A stretch of 64,000 nt of DNA from Rutpela maculata (taxonomy: Eukaryota; Arthropoda; Insecta; Coleoptera; Cerambycidae): positions 22,270,234 through 22,334,233 of the forward strand of contig OW386293.2 in the NCBI GenBank assembly GCA_936432065.2, written 5' to 3'. The notes under the pieces are model-generated. The model did not search any database, had not been told where the DNA came from, and was given only the letters and a program-made list of their open reading frames with translations. This document shows positions 32,995-44,479 of this stretch, one piece after another (positions within the stretch are counted from its first letter, which is position 1; each line of letters begins with the position of its first letter). A program made the position numbers and the translations under genes.

Positions 32995-33670
32995 CCGCTG
33001 CCCAAGGAATCACTACTTCCACATCCGGATTTTCTATCCAAGTCACACAACGAAAAAATTTTGTATCTGGAAATAATTGATTATGGAACTTTAATAATAG
33101 AATATTTGAAATCCTCTACCCCAAAAACCCATAAAACGATACCCCACATCGGTAGTGGGGTGGGGGTGGTGACAGGGGGTGGGAGTGGGGGGGTGGATAA
33201 AGTAAAAAAATATTTTGAGGTTTCTGGTTCTTGTACACACACTAAATCACATTTTTTTTTCATCCCCTTTCATAATGGGGTGGGGGTGGTAATGAGGGTG
33301 GCTAATGCCAAATTTTTTTTTGAGACCTTAGCTTCTCTTGTCTATACTAAATATCAATTTTATGAACTCTTACCTGCTTGATTTACCTACTTACTCCCAG
33401 TTTACCCCCCAACCCTTCGACGAAACAAGATGAAAATATAATCTAGTTCTAGATCTCGTTAAAGTACATATGTGTACCAAATTTCAAGTCAATATCTCTA
33501 ACGGTTCCAGAGTAAACGTGCGCACAAAAAAAGTTACAGACCGACAGACAGAAATTTTTTTTTCGCTCAAACTTGAAATCTCGACGTTTTATGACATTCT
33601 AAGCCTATTTGAACAATAAAAATTTTTAAAAATTTTTTTGTCGTTACTATACTTCCACTGGATGTGGAAG
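32995..33670 (+). mobile_element. Second complete copy of the 685-bp repeat family
   Basis: This copy has the same start CCGCTGCCCAAGGAATCAC and the same 3' hairpin (CTTCCAC-TGGA-TGTGGAAG) as 13074-13758, with high similarity throughout. The flanks are AAAA-rich (AAAAA before, TAAAA after). It ends 71 bp before the acceptor of the exon at 33742. The 193-residue ORF at 32800-33381 runs through it and is not a gene. Confidence 0.85.
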
Positions 33671-33741
33671 TAAAATAGGTTATATCCCAGGCCCCATATA
33701 TGTAGCTATCTCCTAGACTATTAATAAATGTATCTTTTCAG

Positions 33742-34104
33742 AAGAGTCAGCAGAAAATACACCATCACGCTGCCTGGACACAAACAAGAAACCCACAGTG
33801 AAAACGGTTACTTCTAGAACTTCATCTATCTTAAACACATCAGTTTCAGTTGCATCCCCAGCAGCTTTTACTGCTAACATTGATTTAGTCAGTCCTGAAA
33901 ATAAGACTCCAGGTACGTCAGGTGCGTGGAAGACTCCAAGAGGACCAGAATCGACCCGCATTGTGCCTACTATGAATGTTTCTCAGATTCATACACCCAC
34001 GGACAGTAATGTGACAAATAATATGGGAAGCGCAAGTTCTAGTAGAGTTTTGACGCCTATCAACCAATTGTTACCCAGGAACCTTAGCTTTAATGATAGT
34101 ACAG
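33742..34104 (+). CDS. TopBP1: TopBP1-like exon (Ser/Thr/Pro-rich linker)
   Basis: G from the previous exon plus AA gives Glu, then ESAENTPSRCLDTNKKP, a long Ser/Thr-rich stretch (VTSRTSSILNTSVSVASPAA), NKTPGTSGAWKTPRGPEST and LTPINQLLPRNLSFNDST. The acceptor is TTTTCAG at 33740-33741 and the donor is GTAAGT at 34105. It corresponds to the disordered linker between BRCT5 and BRCT6. Several S/T-P sites (NTPS, KTPG, KTPR, LTP) could be CDK sites by motif. Sequence conservation is low here, so the assignment leans on splice phase and position. Confidence 0.8.
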
Positions 34105-34577
34105 GTAAGTCCAAGAACTTAATATTTATTTGGATTTCTACTTTACACCATTGTCACTTAATTTCATCCCTACAATACAATGCAAACAAATATTGACAAA
34201 GTGGCTGTAGTTTTACAGGATATGAACAGTCAAAATTGAGAATGAATTTTAAAAATACAGGATACATACAAGTGAACAATTTTACGAGACAAGATATACA
34301 TAGAACTAAAATAAAATACCCTGTGTGTAGTCGCGGGCTAGGCATGGGGAGTAGAATTACAACATCGCGGGTGCCAGCTGGCTGAAATGAAATAACGGAG
34401 CTGGGATGTCCACCGACAGATGAATTTAGATGGGTTTATTTATATTTATTTATTAATTTATATATTTTTATTTATATATATATAATCAGTTAAGCAGTTT
34501 CAATACAACCCAAGTAGCACATTAGGTCCGAATTATGTAAGATAGCTCTCATTTTGGTCTCGTTTTCTCGTTTAACC

Positions 34578-35049
34578 CAGGGTTGGCATGATTAAAACAA
34601 AATGTTTTAAACAAAGTGTTTAAAATATGTTTAAAACATCGCATGTGTTTTAAAAAAATGTTTAAAACATATTTAATACAAAATGCAATGTTTTAAACAA
34701 GTGTTTAAAACACAGTTTAAAACACAGTGCGATGTTTTAAATAAATGTATTATTTTGGAGTTTGTGGAAAAGCAGGAAAAGTGCCGATGATGGTCCATTC
34801 CGATAAATAATTCCGATATAGTGGTTACGTGCACTAAACTGAGCATTTTATTTGCAGAGTGCTGTAAAATTCGTTTAAGAGCGCCATCTGACATCAACTA
34901 GTAGTAACAGACATAGTGTGCCTGGCACCATTTAATCTTAGTTGAATATAGTTTTAAACGTTTTAAACCTGTTTTAAACACGTTTTAAAAATTAAAAAAA
35001 ACCTGTTTTGTTTAAAATGAAAAAAAAACTGTTTTTTTTTCCAACCCTG
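34578..35049. mobile_element. hAT-type MITE, 8-bp TSD
   Basis: CAGGGTTGG and its inverse CCAACCCTG form the ends. The 8-bp duplication GTTTAACC is perfect at 34570-34577 and 35050-35057. The interior is dense in TTTAAAAC/GTTTAAAA motifs near both ends. At 472 bp it has no coding sequence. Confidence 0.9.
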
Positions 35050-35489
35050 GTTTAACCTAACCTAATTGACTTAACATAAAATATAAGTAAATGGGGAGAC
35101 ACAACATCAGTAATACCTCTTATAGTACAGTAAACGAAGTTAAAAATGGCAGCCAAATGAGAATATTTTGGATAGTTTGGGATATTTGGACCCTTTATGT
35201 AAAAACATGTGCTGATCACGAAAAAAATACTAAAAAAACTCCAAACGTGTCGCAACATGTTCTTATATATATTTTTATAGCAAAAAATGCAAATATATCA
35301 TAAAACTGTACTATTAAAAAAAGGTCGCTCAGTTATAATGACCTAGGTAACACAGGCACTCACAAAAAAAAAAGTCGAGTGCTAGAAGGCAGACCTATGT
35401 ACTCCTATGCATTTTGACCCGCTGAACACAAATGCGATGTCCATTTTGCCCGATTGGCTCTTGCATTTTTGCTAACTTCAAAAAATACC

Positions 35490-35760
35490 TTAAAAGTGCC
35501 CGAAAAATCCCAAACAAGTAAATAGAAAGCTTAAATGAGCTGATCACTATACATAATTTGGGGCGCTGAAACTGAATATGAGGTGAGAATTAACCGATAA
35601 GTTAGGAAATTTTGACATAACCTCAAACAACACCTAAAAAATGCCCGAAAAATCCAAAACAAGTAAATAAAAAGCTTACATGAACTGATCACTATATTTA
35701 TACATAATTTGGAGCACTGAAACCTAATCTAAGGTCAGAATTTATGCCCGATGATCGACT
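35490..35760. repeat. Two tandem units of about 150 bp
   Basis: GCCCGAAAAATCC, AACAAGTAAATA, AAAGCTTA, CTGATCACTATA, ACATAATTTGG and GCGCTGAAAC recur in order at about 35498-35570 and 35643-35720. The units resemble the inverse of those at 7775-8093. Confidence 0.6.
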
Positions 35761-35849
35761 ATCTTGTAAAATCCATACTTAGGATGAAAACGTACCCAAA
35801 AATGACTGAATCATAGCCCGAAATTGACTTTGTAGGGTAGAGTTACCTA

Positions 35850-36480
35850 AAGTCGACCGGCTCCAGTAGTCGGCCGCATTGGGTATTTTCTGGCTGTAAT
35901 TAGTCTAAGGAGTAATGTTTAAAAAAACGCGCCAATTCTCTAGTAGTCGGACAAATTCGTTACAAATTCACCAATGAGAGCAAAGGATTGTAGCAACAGA
36001 AGATTTGCACATGGCAGTATCAGGTTGGCGTTGCCAGTGAACGTGTGGTACAAGGAAAATATTTGCAAAAGTTAGTAGTTGTAGTGCCTCTAAATCTGCG
36101 TGCGTAATTAGGTGAATTTTGTAATTTTATAGGTAAGTACCAATTATTGACACTTTAGATAGTTTAATTTATATATATTTTGGTTAAAATTAGCATATTG
36201 TGGCTTATTACAATAATTATCAAGGTGGTCGACTTCAGGATACTTAGACAAACGTGAAATCCCAGTGGTCGATATGATGCGGTCGACTACTGGAAATTGA
36301 ACTAGTAAGGATTTAAGGAACACTTTTATATTCAAAATGCACATAAAATCGTCCTTAACCCGTTTCAGATACTTTTGCAATCATATTTTATTATTTGACC
36401 AGTAGTCGACCGCTTCCAAATCAATCTGTATTCAAGGTGTCGAGCACTAGCTTCTTCTTATCCTAAGGTCGACCTACCTC
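35850..36480. promoter_or_regulatory. Subterminal repeats of the pogo-like element (left cluster)
   Basis: The motif CAGTAGTCG(A/G)CCGC and variants occur at about 35863, 35941, 36226, 36260, 36280 (inverted) and 36399. Counterparts lie at about 39080, 39108 and 39309 on the right. Clustered subterminal copies of this kind are usually transposase-binding sites. The function is inferred. Confidence 0.55.
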
Positions 36481-36533
36481 TACGATCTCAATAATTAATT
36501 AGTTTTTTTATTTTTTGATAGTACCTACAGAAG

Positions 36534-38835
36534 ATGGGGAAGGTCACTAATTTAGAAAAGAAAAGAAAAAACAAAACTTGTAAAAGTAAACGCCCCATAC
36601 ATCAATATTCCGAAGAGGCTTTACGCGATGCGTTACTGCAAATAAGAAATAATAATTTTAGCGTACGAAAAGCCAGTAGAGTTTATGGAGTACCCAAAAC
36701 CACAATCCATGATAGACTGAGTGGAAGGATTGCAGAAAAGCCTAGAAAAATGGGTCCTTCGCCAGTTCTGAGTACAGCTGAAGAGAACGCTTTGGTTGAG
36801 TGGTGTATAAATTTAGCCAAGTGTGGTTTTCCATGTAAAATGGATGATATACTCAACACCGTCCAAAAAATCATACTTTCAAAAAATATCGATGATAGAG
36901 ACAAAATACCATTCGTAAACGGACGTCCCGGAAAAAAATGGTATTCTGCATTCTTTAGACGTAATCCACAGCTGGTTCATAGGAATCCAGAAAATTTGTC
37001 AAAAGGGCGTGCAGTTCTTACAGAAGAAAGCATTAGAAAATGGTTTAATGATTTAAAAGCGTACTTGTTAATTGAAAGTGCAGGGGATATTTTGGACGAT
37101 CCCACCAGGATTTTCAACGGGGATGAAACTAGTTTTACACTATGCCCCAAAACGGGAAAGATAGTTGCCCCCAAAGGTTACAAAAATGTATATCAAATCG
37201 TTAAAGGCAAAGAAAAAGAAGCTCTGACGGTTTTGATAGTAATTTCGGCTAACGGTGCTATAGCACATCCATGCGTGGTGTTTCCATATGTAAAACCACC
37301 AAAAGATGTCCGGGAAAGCATGGAATCTTCGTGGTGTTTAGGTTTAAGTGAAACAGGTTGGATGCGATCGGAGGTATTCTATGAATATGTTGCCAATTCT
37401 CTGAACCCGTGGTTGGAGGCTAATGCTATCAAAAAACCTATCCTCTTCTTCATAGATGGTCACAAGTCACTTAACCATGAGTTTAAGCGAGTTCTGTTCA
37501 AAAAATGGTATAATTCTCTATGCGCTACCCCCGAATGCCACTCACTTAATGCAGCCATGTGATGTAAGTGTTTTCAAACCACTTAAATCACAGTGGCAGG
37601 CTACAGTAAGAGAATGGCAAATGTGCGAAGAAAACACAAATCAAATTTTAACAAAAGCCAAGTTTTGCCCACTCCTAAAGAAAGTTCTGGAAAAAGAAAA
37701 TTTGCCGAAAACTATAAAAAATGGCTTCCGTAAATGTGGTCTTTATCCGTTTAATCCAAGTGCGGTAGATTATACTAAATGTGTACAGAATGTGTTGGAA
37801 AAACTAGAAGAGGCTAATGTGACGCCTAATGACCCAAACCCTCCAACTATTGACAATTATAAAACTACAGAACAAACAATCAAGTATATTCAAGATAATT
37901 TAATAGCACGTGGAATCAATGTTGATATAATTTATGAAGAGTTATCCAAATCGAAACATTCTCTAGGAAACTCGGAGCAAAACAATAATGAAGTGTCAAT
38001 AAATAATCTTCCACCCGTATCCCTACTTTCTGATGGTCAGTTGTATGATATTAATGAGGCTGGATACCTCATTCCTCCAGCAATTCAGGAAATTGCCTTG
38101 TCTAGTAACGAAAATACCCTTCTACTCAATGATAAATCCGAAAATAAATTAGCTGAAGCTGCCTCATCTAGTATTGGTAATGGATGTATGCGTAATAATG
38201 AATCCAAAGATAACCCACCAAAAACTGCCTCAGAAGCTGCCTCATCTAGCAAAGTTCAAATTTCCAGTCTAGTTATTATTCCCCCTAAAACTGCAAATAT
38301 CAGTCAAGTGTTGTTTTATCCCAAGCCAATCCTGAAAAGCAACAAAAACAAAACCACACCAAAAATGCCAAGTGCAGTATCCTCTGAACTGTGGAGGCAA
38401 CTGGAACAAGAGAAGGAAGATGCTAAACAAAAAAAAATTGAAGCTGTTCAACAGAGAAAAGAACAAGCGCGAAAAAGGAAAGAAGCAAAGCAACTTGAAA
38501 TGCAAAGAAAGAAGATGACGAAGAAACGAAAAATAAAACGAGGTGTGAGAAAAGAAGGTGAAAATATACCGAGTAACGAACAATTGTTACCACTCATAAG
38601 CAATGGTTTAGATAAAAATGAATCTGAGAGAGATGAAAATGAAACTAAAAAAAATCGCATTAAGTGTACTTCATGCGATATTGAATTAATCAGTGATACA
38701 GAAGACAACGAGTTGAAGAATATTGGTTGTGACGGGTGTACCCGCTGGTATCATTTGAAATGTACGGTGTTCAAAGGATATTTGTACGAAGAAGTTTTCG
38801 ACCGAAATTTTACCTGTGCGCAATGTACACACTGA
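36534..38835 (+). pseudogene. Pogo-like transposase with C-terminal PHD finger (one frameshift)
   Basis: The start Met at 36534 gives a basic leader and then a psq-type helix-turn-helix (YSEEALRDALLQIRNNNFSV and KASRVYGVPKTTIHDRLSG). Next come a CENP-B-like segment (LSTAEENALVEWCINLAKCG) and the DDE domain: IFNGDETSF (first Asp), ILFFIDGHKS (second Asp) and LPPNATHLMQPCDVSVFKPL (third Asp). A one-base deletion near 37467 shifts the frame between DGHKS and HLTMSLSEFC. The frame resumes to 38835 with a Lys/Arg-rich coiled coil (about 38380-38560). The C-terminus is a C4HC3-type PHD finger (CTSCDIEL, GCDGCTRWYHLKC, FTCAQCTH). Unshifted length would be about 766 residues. PHD fingers read histone tails, so chromatin targeting is plausible. 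Confidence 0.88.
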
Positions 38836-39337
38836 AATGCAGAACTATTTGACAGAATTTTTTATTTAAAACATATTTTCTACTGTTCTGTGTTAATATT
38901 TAAGATTTAAGTTTAAATATCTATGTTCAGTTGTTTTGTTTAAATATAATAATTTTAAAGTTCTTTTTACATTAAAATATATTTTTTCTATTGTTCTGTG
39001 TCAATATTTAAGATGATTTTTCCTTTTTCAATCAAAAACGCACCTAGGATCAAAGAATATGCAAGCAAAGTAGGTAAGGTCGAATACTGGTGTGCTATGG
39101 TTCGACTACTGGATTTTACTGTCCGACTAATGGTAAACTAGGAGTATTTTTAAATTAGAAAAAATATTTCAGTTTTGGCGCCCTCTATCGCTCAAAAGCA
39201 AGAGGTACATGGATAATTTAAATATACGATGATATACAGCAACCTGTTTTGCATAATTAACTTGATAAACATTGAAAATACAAGAAATTCTATTTTTAAT
39301 TCTCTCTAATCGGTCGACTACTGGTACCTCTACCCTA

Positions 39338-41994
39338 CTACATAATATCTGAACATATAATTTCTGACGTATTTTCACAAGCTGAACACAATACCGTAGT
39401 CAAAATTAAAGCGCAATCTTCATAGAGAAATATCATTTCAGCATATATTCTCATCAACCCTAGTAAGTGGAGATGGGTAACTTTTAAATTTTCAAGTATC
39501 TAAAGGAAAATATTACTGAACAGTGACATTTTTAGGAAAAATTTTTCAGACGAAGTTTGCTCTGTTGAAAGAGGAATATCATTTGGACTTAACATTTACC
39601 TACACCCTCCCTTGATGATTTTTTACTTTTTTTTCTTAGAGCTGTTTAGAATTGTATAGTTTCTTTATTCTGTTTGATTGCCATATGCCATTTAATTTAC
39701 TGCAAACAAAACAGAAGGAATTCGCATTATTTGCACAGTTGTGCAAATTTCTTGTAGCCCTATGCTCATAGGAAGCCAAGTTTCCCACTTCAGTAGAGCT
39801 GCGGTTGCATGATAACGACGCGGTTCCTCTTTCCCAACCTGACTGGCTGCCGATACTGGGGTTTCCCTTCCCTGCATCGTAAACTCTTTCTCTACTTTTG
39901 CCATGACAACATTTTTTTTACCTAGGAACTTAGCCGAAATAAGTCATTGCCCGCCGTCACCACGTGAAGATGTCCTAGTTGCAAAAATAGAGCTTGAAGT
40001 TGTATTGCAGTTTATACCACGTGTTTTATAAAAGTTATTTATTAGTTCGATATGAAGTTGTTCTAAAGTGTATACAGCATTGTACAAGATGTTTATTATA
40101 TAACTGTATTTATTAGACGCTTAGACGTTTATAGATGCCATAATAAATACGTAGTTTTGTAGTTTTCATTTGGAGTTTTATAATAGTTTCACCAACGTCC
40201 GAAGTGGGTATATTTTAGAATCTTTAAATAGTTGTATTAAAGATATAATGTTATATACATGTCGAACATAACCTCTGTGAAAACCTGCTTCGTAATATAA
40301 AGTGTGTGATTTTCTAATAGATAAAATATGCTCTATTCTATGCTCGAATTGTCACGGGGCCGAAAACTGTTCTAACTCTGAAATACAACAATTAGAAGAA
40401 ATCAGCGATTCGGAGGAGAAGTGTGATGAAACAAATGTTCAAAATAATATTGAAAATAAAGTTCTTGATGAACTTGAGGACCTTGACGAAGTCGAAGTTC
40501 CTGAAAAACCGAACAATGTGTTGATTCTGATGTGGTAGAGCAGCTTCTCAAAAAAAATTAGATTATTATAAATTTTGATAATGTATTTCTACTTTGTAAA
40601 TTGATTTAATATAAAATACGTTATAAACTTATTTTTAATGTGACAGTGCCCATAAAGCATAAAAAAGTTTTTTTCTTGCCTAAAAATGGTCATTTTTGGC
40701 AATTTCTTAGGTAAAATTATTGTTTAAACATTTCGGTTTTCAGCAGTCCGAATCTTAAACTGTTAATTAAAGTTCGCTTATTACGTATTACATTGAAATT
40801 ACCGTTTTGCACCACTTACAACACTTCATTTAAATGAACAATTAGTGACATTTACGGAAAAATCGATCTTGAAAAAAGTATTTTTTTGGTTTTTTCCGTT
40901 TTTGACAATGTTTTTCCACAGTAACAGTGTGATTTTTTTACACCATCTTAAAGTCGAAGTTTCAACGAAAAAAATAACGTCCTGAAATTTTCAAAAATCA
41001 AAACTTTGTTAATAACTTTTTTGATTGAAAATTAGACCTTTTTTTCAAATTAAATTCGCAAAAGAATCAAAAAAGAAATATTACGCCTCAAAAAAATTAC
41101 AGCTTTTTTGATGCATAAAAATGTACATTTTCACCGAATTTCATCAAAATTAAATTATTTTTGTGGAAAATAAAAATAAAAATACAAAAAATTGGTTTTT
41201 GGCATTTTTCTCAACATTTTTGAGAAAACGTAAATTATGTAAAAAAATGGTTCAAATAAAAGTTGTACAATTCTCAATTATCTACAACTTTTGTATTAAA
41301 CTTTTTTCGATAGGGGGTCTACTTTTGCTAGAAATCGTAAAGAACCACGTTCTACCACTAAATACAGACCTTTTCGCACCCCCACCCCCACTTCTGGTTG
41401 TCTATTTCGGTCCAATCGACTTTTCTCACCACCCATATACTGCTAAGAATTTTTCAAGGTCAAAGTTCACAAAAAACTTTTTTTTGCGAATATCACGCTT
41501 TCTATGGCTTGAAAGCCAATTGAGGTTATTGTGAAAATGAAAGATAATGAAATTCCACACAAAAATCTCTTCCATTTTTTATGTACAATGAACGGTTTAG
41601 GCATTGTACTTAAAAAATGAATAAAATATTTTTCGTTCAAAATTTGTGTACCTATAATGTGTAAGCACATACAAATTTTTATTGTACACTACAGTAATTT
41701 TGATTGGATTTTTTTCTTCTATATATTATATTAACTAAGGTTATTATGAAAATGAGAGATAATCAAATTTTGAACGAAAACGAGACTGACTGCAATTAAA
41801 ATTCAGATGATAATTAAGAATTTTAGGTTATCTTCTTCTCAACTCCTTGGTCAGGGTAGGTATCCGTTTAATAGTAAAGCTAAAATTTTCTAACTACGTT
41901 TACATACGTCATAAATGTTTAGGGGAAAATATGTAACTAAACTTTGACATTTTTTTTCACGTTTATATTGCTTAAAAAAAATACGGGTCTCTTT
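39338..41994. other. Intron stretch with no identifiable element
   Basis: It is AT-rich with long T and A runs. ORFs at 39692-39904 (-), 40302-40538 (+) and 41163-41534 (+) lack known motifs. The text near 40640-41540 resembles diffuse repeat sequence, but I find no terminal repeats or TSD. Confidence 0.4.
40302..40538 (+). CDS. Small acidic ORF of unknown meaning
   Basis: This 78-codon frame starts with two Cys pairs (CSILCSNCHGAENC). A Glu/Asp-rich tail follows (EEISDSEEKCDETN, DELEDLDEVEVPEK). Composition differs from the surrounding AT-rich noise, but it has no homologue that I recognise and no splice or promoter evidence. It could be a remnant of a transposon-encoded protein or chance. 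Confidence 0.2.
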   Translation: MCDFLIDKICSILCSNCHGAENCSNSEIQQLEEISDSEEKCDETNVQNNIENKVLDELEDLDEVEVPEKPNNVLILMW

Positions 41995-43369
41995 TAGGGA
42001 TTGCAATTTACCGGAAGTTTTAATAACCGGTAAATCGGTAAATAAAAATGTAAATAACCGGTTAACCGGTATTTACCGGTAATTTTTAGAATGGATGATT
42101 AGGGTGGCGAAAATGGCAATTGTCTTTTTCCATACACAAAATTATCTAAATTTAACAAAAACATTTTTATATACGTACTTATATGTGATATAATGAACAA
42201 ACAAAAGGTTTTTTATCAATAGTAAAATCACAAGAGCATTTTTTTATTGGATAAATTTCTCTTTGTAATAAAATAATTTTGCCAATCAGTGATTTTATAA
42301 GAAGAACTGACATGAAAAAATCGCGAGACCGGAGGTCGAATGATTTTGTCAAATGTCAGTTTTTCGAGCAAAATTACTGATTGGCAAAATTTTGAGTTAA
42401 AAAGAAATTTATCCATAAAAGAAAAGCTCGAGTATTTTTTGGCAAGATAAATTAACGACAGAATATGAATGTGAACGAACAACAATAATTTATTAAAAAT
42501 AATTATAATTTTCCCAAAACGACTCATATCGTACAGTATAGTTTCCACAATACTTAAAAATTATAGCTGACAGTACAAATTTCAAAGTGACGTGCGACTA
42601 CTAGGTGTACTCTGCTTTTGAGGAACAGGCATTTTTATCGGTGATAAAAAATGATGCACCTTTTTTATTGCTGTCAAAGTGACAAAAATGTGACTTTTTT
42701 ATATAGGAGTTAATTTATTAAAAAGAAAAAATATAAATGAAATAAATTTAAATAACTAATTATTCTGTAAATAACAAAAATATCCACTTAAATAACAAAA
42801 ATTATAAACATAAACTCAAATAGGGCATTTACTGAATACCTAATCTCAAAATACAATATTTTTTAAAAATAGCCTGTTAAAACGGTTAGTTTTTCAAAGC
42901 TATAGTTAGTTAGTTAGTGTTAGTTGTCTGATATTTGTGCATAGAATACCATCAGCTGAAAATGCCCTTCCTCAATCGATATTGGTGGGTCGATAAGTTA
43001 ATAAGAATTGGTAATAACATACTTCTAAATGTATTCCACGGATATTTGCGGCAGTGAAATATTTAATTTTCTGTCGTAAGATATTGACAATGTCTCTCTT
43101 GTATTTCTTAGGGCTTGGTGTTTGGAGTTTACTTTTTATAATATTATTTATTTATTGTTAGAAGTGCTCGGTGTTGGGACAGTCACTCTGTATTTAGTGA
43201 ATACTAGTCACTGACATAAATAGAAACGTTGAATACGTGACATATCGTAAGTTCAGAATTTACCGAAATAACCGGTAAAAAATTAAAATTACCGGTAATT
43301 ATCATCATGTATTTTTTGTCCTAATAACCGGTTAACCGGTTAACCGGTTAACCGGTAATGCAATCCCTA
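41995..43369. mobile_element. hAT-type non-autonomous transposon, 8-bp TSD
   Basis: The ends TAGGGATTGCAATTTACCGG and (inverted) TAGGGATTGCATTACCGG are flanked by GTCTCTTT at 41987-41994 and 43370-43377. Dense AACCGGTTAACCGGT motifs mark both subterminal zones. There is no transposase. A small foldback (42236-42425) lies inside. Confidence 0.9.
42236..42425. repeat. Small inverted repeat nested in the hAT
   Basis: GGATAAATTTCTCTTTG and TTTTGCCAATCAGT at 42249-42292 face AACTGATTGGCAAAA-type text and AAGAAATTTATCC at 42368-42415. It is a MITE-like foldback without coding capacity. The ends are approximate. Confidence 0.6.
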
Positions 43370-43542
43370 GTCTCTTTTAATCTAAAGAACTCATTTTTTA
43401 ATTAAAAAAAATTGCCGAAATTCCCCATTGCTCTGAAGAATATCTATGAGAGTAGTGAATTTATTTTCTAAATCTGTGTATGGAATGCTTGTATAAGTAA
43501 GAGAGCTCAAATTGTTTAATATTCTAGCTTGAAATTTTATAG

Positions 43543-43895
43543 ATAGATAGATAGATAGATAGAATTTATTGGTTTAAAGACCTAAGAACAAGGTATAAAA
43601 CAAGTCAAATACAAATTTAGCAAACTACATGGGTTTGTAAGACATATTAAAAATACATTTTTAAAGAAAAGAAAAATACATACAATACTATAAAATTCAA
43701 CATTGAACACTAATGACAATAACAATGATAAACAATGCAGTTATCCATAGTAAAATTTATACAGAGAAGTTCTCATAAGAAGAACTCGTCCAAGTTATAA
43801 TATAGTCCATTAAAACTTTTTGAACCTGAAATAGGTACACGTTGCTCCTTTATGTAAGTTGGAATTTTGTTAAAGATTCTAATACCATTACTTAC
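43543..43895 (-). mobile_element. LINE 3' end, same family as 16076-17605
   Basis: The inverted text matches 17350-17600 closely, including the stop-codon region (AAGTTCTCATAAGAAGAAC), the 3' UTR and codons for RIFNKIPTYIKEQ. The + strand left end is a GATA microsatellite (43543-43562), which in the element orientation is the 3' tail (TATC)n. Only about 350 bp were copied. Confidence 0.85.
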
Positions 43896-44133
43896 GGGGT
43901 AGACAGAGAGAATAGGTTCGATGATTATTTATTGCTTTTTAGTGCAGTATTTATAAAAGCGTGCTTTTTTAGTTTTTTAATTTACATAAAGCAGGAGCAC
44001 ACACTAGGCATTGTGTCTTACTTCACACTGCCTACTATGAATGCGCAATATCTGAAGAACTGTGCAGGGTTATCAGATTTAATCTAACTAGTTAAAAGAC
44101 TATACTTAAAATTCTTTCTTTTTTTTTTCAAAG

Positions 44134-44381
44134 ATAAACCATTCACGCAAGTAACCCCAGTGAATAAAATAGTGCAACAGTTTAGGGAAAGCAATGTAAA
44201 TGGTACCCCCCTTCAAGGTAACCCGGAGGTGTGCCGTTTTTTGGGAATAAGGACACCTGACACACCTTTGGGTGCTTGCATCGTCCGTGGGAACCCTTCA
44301 CCGCAGTTGAGGAAGGACCTCGAATTATGGCTGAGGCAGATGCCAGATTTTGAACCGATACGTCCCAGACGTCAAAGTACT
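44134..44381 (+). CDS. TopBP1: TopBP1-like exon (linker before BRCT6)
   Basis: The carried G plus AT gives Asp, then KPFTQVTPVNKIVQQFRESN, NGTPLQGNPEVCRFLGIRTP, DTPLGACIVRGNPSPQLRKD and LELWLRQMPDFEPIRPRRQS. The DTPLG motif and the helical LRKDLELWLRQMPDFEP segment fit the conserved patch before BRCT6 in TopBP1. The acceptor is TTTTTTCAAAG at 44132-44133 and the donor GTAAGT is at 44382. The exon ends in phase 0. An open frame continues past the donor to 44423 but is intronic. Confidence 0.85.
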
Positions 44382-44479
44382 GTAAGTATTTTTGATATTT
44401 CTAACTTTGCAACTATGATTTAATTGGGACTCCGATAGCCGAATAAAACTAAACAAAGAACTGGGATATACTTCCGTCG

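Larger units (their letters stand above)
35835..39335 (+). mobile_element. Pogo-like DNA transposon, 3.5 kb, TA TSD
   Basis: The end GGGTAGAGTTACC pairs with the right-end inverse GGGTAGAGGTACC. TA flanks both (35833-35834 and 39336-39337). A transposase with CENP-B/pogo features fills the centre. Multiple GTCGAC-type subterminal repeats are present on both sides. Apart from one frameshift it is structurally complete. Confidence 0.9.

Noticed and set aside
32800..33381. 193-codon + strand ORF
   Set aside because: It runs across the border of the 685-bp repeat, which is non-coding in its other copies.
39692..39904. 70-codon minus-strand ORF (MAKVEKEFTMQGRETPVSAA)
   Set aside because: It has no family resemblance, no splice signals and no repeat support. 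Chance cannot be excluded.
44382..44423. Extension of the exon at 44134 past its donor
   Set aside because: The open frame continues 14 codons to a stop, but GTAAGT at 44382 is a strong donor and the next exon fits phase 0.
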